Source: Chloroflexota bacterium (GTDB lineage: Bacteria; Chloroflexota; Anaerolineae; 4572-78). From it: 11,339 nucleotides of DNA. How positions within the stretch are numbered: position 1 is the first letter of the stretch; every line of letters starts with the position of its first letter. The stretch covers positions 1 to 11,339 of the forward strand of contig JAJRSQ010000449.1 in NCBI GenBank assembly GCA_024278725.1. Direction: 5' to 3'. The translations under genes were made by a program, and so were the position numbers. Below the pieces are notes generated by a model. That model saw nothing but the letters and a program-made list of their open reading frames with translations, ran no database searches and was not told the DNA's origin. This document shows positions 1 through 6,950 of the stretch, in pieces.

Positions 1-654
1 CAGCATGCGGATATCCAACCCGCTCAAATCCACATCCGCCACTCCCGACCCCGCATCGAGGGTCAAATCGAGCGCGACGCGCGGGTGCAGTTTCAGCTCC
101 CAATTCTGCATATCGCCGGTGGGAATATCGCCCACGGAGAACAAAAACTGGTCGGTGCGGCTGTCCAAACTCACCGAAGCGTGTTCGCCCGTCACCTCGG
201 TGTCGAAATACAGGTTGCCGAAATAGCGAATGTCCCCTTCAATGAGCGAGGCGGAATCGGAAAGGGGGGAGATTCGGGCGGGTCCGGCGGGCAGGTCAAT
301 GAATATATCCGCCGAAGTCACGCCCGCCAGCGGCACTTGCACGGTTTGGCGTTGAATCTGCCGGCTCACAATGTTTTTCAGCGCTTCGGGAGAACTTGTC
401 CAGGAGAACACCGCATAGACCACCCCGGCGATTAATGCCAGCGTCACAATGGTGGTGATGACCGCCCCAAACGCCGAGCGTCGCCCCAGCAGGATGTCCA
501 ATCCCGCCACCACCAGCAACAGGGGCCAAAATCGCCACAACAGATTGATGGAACCCGGCGGCAAAATCCCGAAATTCGACAGCAGCAAAATTGTTCCGAC
601 CACAATTAAAATAACAGGCCAAAAAAGTGAAGGTTTTTTTTCTGAATATGACAT
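1..654 (-). CDS. LiaF/DUF5668-like membrane protein, partial (C-terminus outside window)
   Basis: An open frame runs from ATG at 654 to the window edge, giving 218 residues without a stop. The N-terminus (MSYSEKKPSLFWPVILIVVG) opens a first hydrophobic segment at about residues 11-30. A second follows at 38-57 with an FWPLLLVVAGLDILLGRRS-type pattern, and a third at 62-84. The two-helix hairpin with 'FWP(L/V)LL..G.DILLG' is typical of the LiaI/LiaF-like transmembrane region (DUF5668). The soluble part from about residue 105 is beta-rich and ends in a regular pattern (LDLTLDAGSGVADVDLSGLDI), as in LiaF C-terminal or 'toastrack' adhesin-like repeats. In Firmicutes LiaF restrains a cell-envelope-stress two-component system; no such partner is visible here, so the role is open. 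No strong Shine-Dalgarno site precedes the ATG (GGAATATAACC only). The family call is fairly secure; function is not. Confidence 0.78.
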   Translation of the reverse strand, partial: MSYSEKKPSLFWPVILIVVGTILLLSNFGILPPGSINLLWRFWPLLLVVAGLDILLGRRSAFGAVITTIVTLALIAGVVYAVFSWTSSPEALKNIVSRQIQRQTVQVPLAGVTSADIFIDLPAGPARISPLSDSASLIEGDIRYFGNLYFDTEVTGEHASVSLDSRTDQFLFSVGDIPTGDMQNWELKLHPRVALDLTLDAGSGVADVDLSGLDIRML

Positions 655-763
655 GGTTATATTCCGTGTTGCGGGTTTGATTGCGTATTGTGTCATTTGC
701 GTTTTACGGCAACGCAATACGTCTCAACTATATAAATTACGCAAAACCGCCGCAAAAGTTGCA
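655..763. repeat. Intergenic repeat region with shared 16-mer and inverted repeat
   Basis: This gap between the LiaF-like gene and the nucleotidase has no gene. GCGTATTGTGTCATTT at 683-698 recurs exactly at 5305-5320, in the gap upstream of glgX. The 7-bp arms CGTATTG (684-690) and CAATACG (715-721) form an inverted repeat around a TTTTACGG motif, which the second copy also keeps (TTTACGG at 5319-5325). No convincing terminator or promoter was seen. Confidence 0.6.
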
Positions 764-2248
764 TCACGCCAAAATTGTAATTCGTCCATCCGGGGCGGGG
801 TTGACGGGACTGAACTTCTCCAGATACCATTTCAGCACCGCCGAACCGCTCACCGCCGCCCGACGGATATTCCGCGCTTCTTTCAGCACAAAATAGCCCG
901 CGCCGCCGCGCCCCATATACCCGTCGGTGACGATGCGGAACGTGCGCGACTCGTTGCTGAAATCGACCGGCTCGCCATGAAATTCCGCGCGGACAATCCG
1001 TTCACCCGGCGAAAGAATGTGCGGGTGATGGGGGGCAATTTCCATGCGCGGACGACGGGGGTCGATGGTTACGCGCAAGCCCGCCTGCGACAAAAACGTA
1101 CCGACGGTGTACGGCAACGCCGATGCCCCATACTCCAGAATATGCTTCAACTGCGGCGCGGAAATCTCCATCAGCATGGGGTGATTATCGAAGGGATGAT
1201 ATTCGCTCAAATCATGGTTGGTGAAATCCCCGGCGGGGTAAATGCGGTCGCCACGCAATGTGCCCATATGGACAAATGCCAAATCCACCGCATCACCAAA
1301 ATAGGTGCGCATCGCATCGGTGAAAAAGTTTCCGGCGGCGCTTTCGCCCCCCCCTTTGATTTGGCTGCGGGTGTCAATCGGCGTGGCAAGCTGACCGAGC
1401 ACCCGTTCCGGCGGCAGTTTCGCCCGCCAGCGGTCAATCTCCGCCACAACGGCGGGGTCATCGGCAAACGCATCATCAAGCCGCACGAGCCGGTAGCCGG
1501 TCAATCGAGCGGGTTCGCCCGCCGAGATGTCCATTTCCACCCGCCCCATCAACTGCCCGCCCGCAATGGCGCGCACAATCGGCGTGTCGTTGATGACCAG
1601 TGGTTCATCCAGCGGTAAATGGGTATGCCCGCCGATGACCAAATCAATGCCCGAAACAGCTTCGGCGACGGCAACGTCACCCAATTGTCCCAAATGGGAG
1701 AGATGAATGACCACATCCGCTTGCGCGCGCAACCGGGGAACCAGCTTTTTCGCCGTTTCAATGGCGTCGGTCACGCGCACATCCGCGTTAAAATCGGGGG
1801 GATAAAGTTGCATGGCATCAATCAACATACTGAAAAACGCCACCTTCAGCCCGCCAACCTTTTTGATGTAAAAAGGTTGCCATGCGTCCGCCAGCGGGTG
1901 TTCGGGCGGGAAGGTCATATTGGCGCACAGCACGGGGAAGTTCGCCTGCCGCAACCGTGCCGCCAACACCTCGATGCCGCCGTCGCAATCATGGTTGCCC
2001 AACGCCCCGACATCGGTTGCCAGCATGTTCATCAGGGTGATGTCCGGCTCGCCGCGGAAGGCGTGCCAATAGCGCGTCCCCTGATAATAGTCGCCCGCGT
2101 CCACCAGCAGCAAATGCGGATGCGCCGCACGCTGTTGTTTAATGAACGTGGCGCGGCGGGCATACCCGCCCAGATATTCGCCCGCCTCGGTGGGCAGGGG
2201 ATGAAGTTGTCCGTGGGTGTCGTTAGTATGGAGGATGATAAGTTTCAT
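764..2248 (-). CDS. 5'-nucleotidase / bifunctional metallophosphatase family protein
   Basis: A 494-residue protein of the UshA/YfkN-type 5'-nucleotidase family, expected to remove phosphate from nucleotides or related phosphomonoesters using two metal ions. The N-terminal calcineurin-like domain carries the metal ligands in order: HTNDTHG (D10, H12), DAGD (D50, D53), GNHD (N85, H86, D87), HLSHLG (H182, H185) and GGHTH (H208, H210). The C-terminal substrate-binding domain begins near residue 285 and shows GESAAGNFFTDAM, HMGTLRG (the family's N-x-G-x-R region with H for N) and a closing TDGYMGRGGAGYFVL motif. There is no signal peptide or membrane segment: the protein starts at the first beta strand (MKLIILHTND). 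It is therefore predicted cytoplasmic, unlike periplasmic UshA. A GGGGA stretch 8 nt before the ATG is a weak Shine-Dalgarno site. It is convergent with nothing; the LiaF-like gene follows 109 bp downstream on the same strand. Exact substrate cannot be deduced. Confidence 0.93.
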   Translation of the reverse strand: MKLIILHTNDTHGQLHPLPTEAGEYLGGYARRATFIKQQRAAHPHLLLVDAGDYYQGTRYWHAFRGEPDITLMNMLATDVGALGNHDCDGGIEVLAARLRQANFPVLCANMTFPPEHPLADAWQPFYIKKVGGLKVAFFSMLIDAMQLYPPDFNADVRVTDAIETAKKLVPRLRAQADVVIHLSHLGQLGDVAVAEAVSGIDLVIGGHTHLPLDEPLVINDTPIVRAIAGGQLMGRVEMDISAGEPARLTGYRLVRLDDAFADDPAVVAEIDRWRAKLPPERVLGQLATPIDTRSQIKGGGESAAGNFFTDAMRTYFGDAVDLAFVHMGTLRGDRIYPAGDFTNHDLSEYHPFDNHPMLMEISAPQLKHILEYGASALPYTVGTFLSQAGLRVTIDPRRPRMEIAPHHPHILSPGERIVRAEFHGEPVDFSNESRTFRIVTDGYMGRGGAGYFVLKEARNIRRAAVSGSAVLKWYLEKFSPVNPAPDGRITILA

Positions 2249-2250
2249 GC

Positions 2251-2279
2251 TTGATTTCCCCGGCTTTATTTGCTATAAT
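2251..2279 (+). promoter_or_regulatory. Sigma70-type promoter for candidate small RNA
   Basis: TTGATT (2251-2256) and a perfect TATAAT (2274-2279) are separated by exactly 17 bp on the plus strand. Start of transcription is expected near 2286. No plus-strand reading frame follows that looks like a gene; instead the next 85 nt fold compactly and end in a U-tract. The promoter points away from the nucleotidase start at 2248, so it does not serve that gene. Confidence 0.65.
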
Positions 2280-2285
2280 ATTAGT

Positions 2286-2370
2286 AACCCTGCAACAGAC
2301 GAATGTCGGCTTCATGCCGTGTGTTTGGTTCAATGTAATCAAACCTAGTCTGTTTGAGGGTTTTTATTTT
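2286..2370 (+). ncRNA. Candidate small structured RNA (three-way junction plus U-tract)
   Basis: About 85 nt starting 7 nt after a TATAAT box fold into a closed three-way junction. P1 pairs 2286-2291 with 2357-2362 (AACCCT/AGGGTT) and, after a 2x2 internal loop, 2294-2300 with 2348-2354 (AACAGAC/GTCTGTT). P2 is CGGC-TTCAT-GCCG (2307-2319). P3 pairs 2323-2330 with 2337-2344 (GTTTGGTT/AATCAAAC, 8 pairs including one GU) around a 6-nt loop. The 3' side of P1 runs directly into TTTTTATTTT (2361-2370), so the molecule would end like an intrinsic terminator. On the minus strand no U-tract follows, which gives the direction. It overlaps the end of the DUF3800 pseudogene by a few bases. I do not recognise a known RNA family: a GGTTCAA stretch resembles a tRNA T-loop but lacks the stem. 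Alternative: only a terminator-like element. Confidence 0.5.
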
Positions 2371-3150
2371 GCGATTTTCTCCACCGATAGCGGATTCGAG
2401 ACTTTATACCATTCCCCATAAGGCTTATGTCGCTTGTCATCCAAATCCATAATCAACCGATAATCGTCTCTCAATAGCAGAAAAAACCTGTCCTCTCTCT
2501 TTTCATACAACCGTTGCAATGCCCACAAACTCCGCCGGAAAAGCGGAATGCACATGCGTGGGCTTATCACTGGGGATACCCCATTTGGCAGCAAAGTTCT
2601 CTTTTGCTCGAATAATTGCTTTTTGCAACGCATCTTTGCGGTCAGATGTACCACGATACGCAAAAACAATCCGGTTTTCATCAGCTTTGTGCAACAAGTT
2701 TTTGAAAATTCGTTTCACCAAATCATCGTATACATCATCGGCTTTCAACTTCTTTCCATAGCGAAACAATGTTTGCGCTTCTGTCACCAGCACCGATTTG
2801 CGACGGACGGCGACAATCACTTTCGCGCCAAGTTGGGGCAGCAACTTAAAAACTTCGCGACGCACTTCCGGGACATCATTCTTCGCATGGAAGGCGACGG
2901 CTGTCTTTTTCGCCGCCGGTTGCATCGATGGCACGCCTTTAAAATACGGGTCTGCCAACAAACTCCGCCGTAACGCCTCAACTTTTTCACACGCCTCCAT
3001 CGGGTTGGGAAGATGCACCACCCCGACCATAAAATAGTTGGAGACCCCTTCTTTTCCCAACAACACTTGCCCTTTTTTGTTGAAAAGGGTTAAATCTCCC
3101 GCCTCATCCACAAAATATTGATGTACATTTCTTTTTATTTCATCCGACAT
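2364..3150 (-). pseudogene. DUF3800 family protein, frameshifted near its C-terminus
   Basis: The start ATG at 3150 is preceded by GGAG at 7 nt and lies 2 nt after the glgX stop, so it looks translationally coupled to glgX. The first 210 or so residues (N-terminal YFVDEAGD motif, then an alpha/beta pattern) run in one frame to a stop at 2503. The rest of the protein (WALQRLYEKREDRFF ... LIMDLDDKRHKPYGEWY ... SNPL) continues in another frame to a stop at 2364. DUF3800 proteins usually carry a Q-x-x-D-Y motif (for example LQ.xDY.L) between 'EF.G' and 'WALQR'; here 'FVG' and 'WALQ' are encoded by overlapping bases at 2521-2528, so that motif is missing and the frame is lost. DUF3800 members are often found near mobile elements or defence genes and their activity is uncharacterised. 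As it stands the product is a C-terminally truncated 215-residue protein, probably inactive; an assembly error is possible. Confidence 0.82.
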
Positions 3151-3152
3151 TT

Positions 3153-5252
3153 TTACTCCGCAAATGACAACATCACCACCATAGATTCACCCTGTACGGT
3201 GTACGTGGCTTGGTTGGGCAAGGAAATTTCTTTCCCCGGCAGGCGGATGTCAAACGGCGCGGACATGGCGGTATCAATGACCAACCGCCATGTTTTCCCG
3301 CGGGGCGCGGGGGGGAGATGGAAATATGCCGCCTCCGGGCTATTGTTGAACATCATCAGCGCGTCGTTGTCCGAGCGGTTTTCGCCAATGATTTCCCGCT
3401 GCCCGTTGATGAGGCACATCAGAGTGTGGCTGGATTCGCCCCAGTCCGGCTCGGTCAGTTCGGGTGAAAACCACTGAATGTCGAGCGCGTAGCCGTTCTG
3501 CCCCACAAAAAAATGCGAGCGGTAAAAGATGGGATGCTGCTTTCGGAAGGCAATCACCTGACGGGCAAAGCGGAAAATTTCGCCATGTTTTTCTTTGAAC
3601 GTCCAATCCATCCAACTGATGTCGTTGTCCTGAGCATAGGCGTTGTTGTTGCCCCGTTGGGTGCGCCGAAATTCATCGCCCGCCAAAAGCATGGGCACCC
3701 CCTGCGAGAGCATGAGGGTGGCGAGAAAATTTTTGATGCGCCGGATGCGCCGCCGCTCGATGGGCTGGCGGTCGGTGGGACCTTCCACGCCCAAATTGTC
3801 GCTCAAATTGTGGTTGTCGCCATCCCGATTTTCTTCGCCATTGCCGAGGTTGTGTTTTTGATTGTAGCTCACCAAATCGTTGAGGGTGAATCCATCATGG
3901 GAGGTGATGAAATTGATGCTGTGACACGGCGTGCGCCCGTCATCCAAATAGAGGTCGGAACTGCCCGCCAAACGGGTTGCCAGCGCACCGACCATGCCCG
4001 CGTCGCCGCGCCAGAAACGGCGCACATCGTCCCGGTAGCGCCCGTTCCATTCTGCCCATCGTCTGCCGGGGAACGCGCCCACCTGATACGCCCCCGCCGC
4101 ATCCCACGCCTCGGCGATGATTTTGGTGTTCCGCAAAATCGGGTCTTCGGCGATGCGTTCAACGATGGGGGGATTTTCAACCATATTGCCGTGCCGGTCG
4201 CGCCCCAACACCGACGCCAAATCGAAACGGAAGCCGTCCACGTGCATGTCCACCACCCAGTAGCGCAGGGAGTCGAGAATCAAATCGCGCACCACGGGAT
4301 GATTGCAGTTGACGGTGTTCCCCGTGCCGGAAAAATTTTTGTAAAAACGGTTGTCATCTTCCAGCAGATAATAGATATGGTTGTCAATGCCTTTGAAAAA
4401 GAAGACCGGTCCTTTGTGATTCCCCTCGGCGGTATGATTGTAGACCACATCCAATATCACTTCGATGCCCGCCCGGTGCAGCTCGCGCACCATCGTTTTA
4501 AATTCATAGAGATGTCGTCCCCATTCGGTGTTGGCACTGTAACCCGCTTCCACCGCAAAAAAGTTCACCGGATTGTAACCCCAATAGTTGGTCAACGGTG
4601 CGCCATCAAGGGGATTGGTGCGCCCGAACAGCCCCCGGTCGAAGGCTTGGACGGGGAGCAGTTCCACCGCCGTGATACCGAGTTCCTGCAAATACGGAAT
4701 TTTGTCGATGATGGCGGCATACGTGCCGGGCGCGGACACCCCCGCCGATGGGTGCGCAGTGAAGCCCTTCACGTGCATTTCGTAAATAATGGTGTGCCGC
4801 AACGGGCGATTGAGCGGTTTGTCGCCCTGCCAGTTGAACGAATCCGCGGCGACCATGCACTTGGGCATACACCCGAAACGGGGCTCGTCGCCGGGCGCAC
4901 GGAGGCAATCGGAATTGAAAACGCCCGTCAGTGCGCGAGCGTAGGGGTCAATCAATCCGGCATTCGGATTGAAACGATGCCCCGTCGCGGGGTCGCGGGG
5001 ACCATCCATGCGGTACAGATACAGCAGCCCCTCGCCCGCGCCGTACAAATCAATGTGCCAGATGTCGCCCGTTCGGTCCAAAATCGGGTCGAGTTCAAAT
5101 TCATGTGACGGCGTATCGTCGTTGGGATGCTCAAAGAGCATCAGCCAAACACGGGTGGCGTGACGGCTGAAGATTGAAAAGCGGACATGTCTATCGTAAA
5201 TGGTTGCGCCCAACGGCAGCGGGCTGCCGGGCGCGGGAATCATTTTTGTCAT
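3153..5252 (-). CDS. glgX: Glycogen debranching enzyme GlgX (isoamylase-type, GH13)
   Basis: A 699-residue GlgX/TreX-type debranching enzyme, which hydrolyses alpha-1,6 branches left after phosphorylase action on glycogen. The N-terminal CBM48 (about residues 10-105; LPLGATIYD...VRFSIFSRHATRV) is followed by the GH13 barrel. Visible GH13 motifs are DVVYNHTAEG (region I), DGFRFDLAS with nucleophile D344, IAEAWD with acid/base E381, and TSHDGFTLNDLVSY with D453. A C-terminal beta domain ends in VVMLSFAE. Length matches the family. ATG at 5252 is chosen because it fits the usual N-terminus, but there is no good Shine-Dalgarno site (only CCGGAAACGAACCT); the Met at codon 4 is an alternative. Downstream the DUF3800 pseudogene starts 2 nt after the stop. 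Upstream, 105 bp of short repeats separate it from the TPR lipoprotein on the same strand, so it may be co-transcribed from that gene's promoter. Confidence 0.96.
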   Translation of the reverse strand: MTKMIPAPGSPLPLGATIYDRHVRFSIFSRHATRVWLMLFEHPNDDTPSHEFELDPILDRTGDIWHIDLYGAGEGLLYLYRMDGPRDPATGHRFNPNAGLIDPYARALTGVFNSDCLRAPGDEPRFGCMPKCMVAADSFNWQGDKPLNRPLRHTIIYEMHVKGFTAHPSAGVSAPGTYAAIIDKIPYLQELGITAVELLPVQAFDRGLFGRTNPLDGAPLTNYWGYNPVNFFAVEAGYSANTEWGRHLYEFKTMVRELHRAGIEVILDVVYNHTAEGNHKGPVFFFKGIDNHIYYLLEDDNRFYKNFSGTGNTVNCNHPVVRDLILDSLRYWVVDMHVDGFRFDLASVLGRDRHGNMVENPPIVERIAEDPILRNTKIIAEAWDAAGAYQVGAFPGRRWAEWNGRYRDDVRRFWRGDAGMVGALATRLAGSSDLYLDDGRTPCHSINFITSHDGFTLNDLVSYNQKHNLGNGEENRDGDNHNLSDNLGVEGPTDRQPIERRRIRRIKNFLATLMLSQGVPMLLAGDEFRRTQRGNNNAYAQDNDISWMDWTFKEKHGEIFRFARQVIAFRKQHPIFYRSHFFVGQNGYALDIQWFSPELTEPDWGESSHTLMCLINGQREIIGENRSDNDALMMFNNSPEAAYFHLPPAPRGKTWRLVIDTAMSAPFDIRLPGKEISLPNQATYTVQGESMVVMLSFAE

Positions 5253-5265
5253 AGGTTCGTTTCCG

Positions 5266-5305
5266 GTTTCAAAGTTTCAGAGTTGCAGGGTTTCAGGGTT
5301 GTAGG
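5266..5305. repeat. Octamer tandem repeat, five units
   Basis: Five consecutive 8-bp units, GTTTCAAA, GTTTCAGA, GTTGCAGG, GTTTCAGG and GTTGTAGG, sit directly upstream of glgX. The 16-mer shared with 683-698 starts with the last G of this array (5305-5320). The same octamer type appears at 6842-6865. Confidence 0.8.
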
Positions 5306-5330
5306 CGTATTGTGTCATTTTACGGAATAC

Positions 5331-5358
5331 GAATGATGAATCACGAATCACGAATTTC
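5331..5358. repeat. Heptamer tandem repeat, four units
   Basis: Four 7-bp units, GAATGAT, GAATCAC, GAATCAC and GAATTTC, fill the rest of the gap up to the stop codon of the TPR lipoprotein (5358-5360). A related ATCACGC heptamer occurs at 6893-6913. Confidence 0.75.
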
Positions 5359-6725
5359 TAATTTCCAACCAACCATTCTTCCGCGCGGGGACGATACACG
5401 CCCGTCGTATCCCAATCCACCACGTGGATGAACTCGGCGCGGGCGTCCGCGTCGCGGTGCAGGGCGAGCAAAATTCGCCCCAGATGGAAACGGGCGACAA
5501 CGTCATCCGGGGCGAGCGTGACCGCGCGGCGCACATCGGTTTCCGCCCCGCCGACATCGCCCGTCTGGAATTTCGCCCAGCCGCGCAAATCGAGCGCGCG
5601 GGCATCGTCGGGGGTCAATTCGAGCAACTGTTCCGCCGCCGGCAGTCCGGCTTCCGCCACCCGATAGCCGCGCAACACATAAAATTCCACCTGCAAACGT
5701 CGGATGTCGGCGTTCTGCGGGTCGGCGCGCACCGCCGATTCATACCACGCCGCCGCCGATACCCAATCCCCCAACGTTGCCAGCGTTTCCGCCCCCTCAA
5801 CGGCAACGCCCACATTTTGCGGGTCGATATCCAACGCCGCCAAAAATTCATCCAGCGCGGCGGACGGTAATCCCTGCTGCCGCAGATACAAGCCGCGAAA
5901 ATAGGGAACCAGCGCCAGCGTCGGGTCGAGCGTTTCCGCGCGTCGGAACGATTCGAGGGCAGGGAGTCCGAGCGCCGCCTGCGTCCGTCCCAAAAATGCC
6001 CACCATTCGGCGCGGTCGGGCGTGGTTTCCACCGCCGCCGAGAGCGCCGCGTGCGCCAGCGCCCATTCATCCAACTGAATGAAGGCGATACCCGCCGTGC
6101 CCGCCAGCGCATCGGTCGGCACACCCGCCAGCGATTCCCGTAAATAATCGCGCCGGGGGGATGGCGGCAATGCGTCCAGCATCATCCGCCCCGCCGAAGG
6201 GTCATCCGCCAAAGTCAGCCCGGCGAGATACCATGCCGCCGTCGGGTCGTTGCCCGCCGCCGCAAACGCCGAGCGCGCCGCCGCGTAATCTCCGGTCTGC
6301 AAAAAACTGCGCCCCACCGGCGTCTCCGCCGCCGCGCCCAACGCCATCGCCGCCCAGCCGTCATTTCGCGCGGCAACGGGTTTTTTCAATTGCAGATAGG
6401 CTTCCGCCCGTCCCAACAACGCGGCGGCATCGCGCGGCTCGCTGCCCAGCGCGGTAGAAAACGCGCGCGCCGCCTCATCCCAGCGGTGCTGGCGCAGGTA
6501 AATTTCGCCCATTGTGCGGGGGATGGCGGCGTCATCGGGTCGGATGTCCGCTTGTTGCCGCAGAATGTCCAGCGCGGCGGAAAATTCCCGGCGGGCGATA
6601 TGCGCTTCTGCCGCCGTCAACGGGTCGGGGGTGGGGGTCGGGGAACCGGCGGATGCGGCACAGGCGGTCAGCAACAGCGCCACCGACAGCGCTATCACGT
6701 GGGCTATCCATCGGGTTGCATTCAT
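5358..6725 (-). CDS. TPR-repeat lipoprotein
   Basis: A 455-residue protein when read from the ATG at 6725. The N-terminus has one Arg, a hydrophobic core (IAHVIALSVALLL) and the lipobox LTAC, so the Cys should be lipidated after signal peptidase II cleavage. A short linker (SPTPTPDP) follows. The rest is alpha-helical with tetratricopeptide repeats from about residue 40 to the end (for example DDAAIPRTMGEIYLRQHRWDEAARAFSTAL, shown here only in part: AIPRTMGEIYLRQHRWDEA, and the late repeat FHLGRILLALHRDADARAEF). TPR arrays bind other proteins; no partner is evident. An in-frame ATG at 6734 overlaps the -10 box and so cannot be in the mRNA, which decides the start in favour of 6725. glgX lies 105 bp downstream on the same strand. 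It could be an envelope scaffold; no enzymatic motif is seen. Confidence 0.88.
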   Translation of the reverse strand: MNATRWIAHVIALSVALLLTACAASAGSPTPTPDPLTAAEAHIARREFSAALDILRQQADIRPDDAAIPRTMGEIYLRQHRWDEAARAFSTALGSEPRDAAALLGRAEAYLQLKKPVAARNDGWAAMALGAAAETPVGRSFLQTGDYAAARSAFAAAGNDPTAAWYLAGLTLADDPSAGRMMLDALPPSPRRDYLRESLAGVPTDALAGTAGIAFIQLDEWALAHAALSAAVETTPDRAEWWAFLGRTQAALGLPALESFRRAETLDPTLALVPYFRGLYLRQQGLPSAALDEFLAALDIDPQNVGVAVEGAETLATLGDWVSAAAWYESAVRADPQNADIRRLQVEFYVLRGYRVAEAGLPAAEQLLELTPDDARALDLRGWAKFQTGDVGGAETDVRRAVTLAPDDVVARFHLGRILLALHRDADARAEFIHVVDWDTTGVYRPRAEEWLVGN

Positions 6726-6732
6726 GGTCGGC

Positions 6733-6760
6733 ATTATAGCACAGATTGGTCATTTGTCAT
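6733..6760 (-). promoter_or_regulatory. Promoter of the TPR lipoprotein gene, leaderless start
   Basis: On the minus strand a perfect TATAAT (6738-6733) has the extended -10 TGC in front and a -35 ATGACA (6760-6755, 5 of 6 to consensus) at 16 bp. Only 7 nt (GCCGACC) separate the -10 box from the ATG at 6725, so transcription should begin at or within a base or two of the start codon, leaving no room for a Shine-Dalgarno site. Confidence 0.75.
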
Positions 6761-6777
6761 TTGTCATTCATCATCTG
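6750..6777. repeat. Heptamer tandem repeat, four units
   Basis: TCATTTG, TCATTTG, TCATTCA and TCATCTG lie in tandem between the divergent promoters of the TPR lipoprotein and the acyl-CoA dehydrogenase. One unit supplies the -35 ATGACA of the minus-strand promoter. Confidence 0.75.
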
Positions 6778-6825
6778 AAAATTCGCTCATTCGCCCATTC
6801 ACGTTTTTTCTCTGGGCGGGTGTAC

Positions 6826-6834
6826 TGGTATAAT
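6826..6834 (+). promoter_or_regulatory. Extended -10 promoter upstream of the acyl-CoA dehydrogenase
   Basis: TGG followed by TATAAT (6829-6834) forms a consensus extended -10 element on the plus strand. The -35 region (around 6806-6811, TTTTCT) is poor, as is common for extended -10 promoters. Transcription would start near 6841, leaving a leader of about 110 nt made largely of octamer and heptamer repeats. Confidence 0.6.
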
Positions 6835-6841
6835 GGACAGC

Positions 6842-6913
6842 GTTGCAGAGTTACAAAGTTGCAGACGTGTTTCGTATTGCGTATTTCGTAAAATCACGCA
6901 TCACGCATCACGT
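6842..6913. repeat. Octamer and heptamer repeats in the acyl-CoA dehydrogenase leader
   Basis: Three octamers (GTTGCAGA, GTTACAAA, GTTGCAGA; 6842-6865) are followed by CGTATTGCGTATTTCGT and three heptamers (ATCACGC, ATCACGC, ATCACGT; 6893-6913). The same unit types occur upstream of glgX. No hairpin with a U-tract was seen, so this is not an obvious riboswitch. Confidence 0.7.
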
Positions 6914-6950
6914 TTCACACATCAACCAATCCAACCAACAGGATAATCTT

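Noticed and set aside
656..661. TATAAC box before the LiaF-like gene as its promoter
   Set aside because: It ends 1 nt before the start codon, so transcription would begin inside the gene.
449..1618. Plus-strand reading frame of 389 codons opposite the nucleotidase
   Set aside because: Antisense to a well-supported metallophosphatase and LiaF-like gene; no recognisable domain, Arg/His-rich.
2320..2344. tRNA-like T-arm (GGTTCAATG) inside the candidate RNA
   Set aside because: The five bases on each side of a TTCAATG loop do not pair, and no anticodon arm or 7-bp acceptor stem with tRNA spacing is present.
3513..5108. Long plus-strand reading frame (531 codons) opposite glgX
   Set aside because: It lies fully antisense to a gene with all GH13 catalytic motifs; its composition (rich in His, Gln, Val, Ile) is typical of an antisense shadow in GC-rich DNA.
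5266..5358. Possible CRISPR array
   Set aside because: The units are 7-8 bp in direct tandem with no spacers, and no cas gene is present.
6843..6950. 36-codon N-terminal extension of the acyl-CoA dehydrogenase
   Set aside because: It is encoded by octamer and heptamer repeat DNA, lacks a ribosome site, and the family N-terminus begins at the ATG at 6951.
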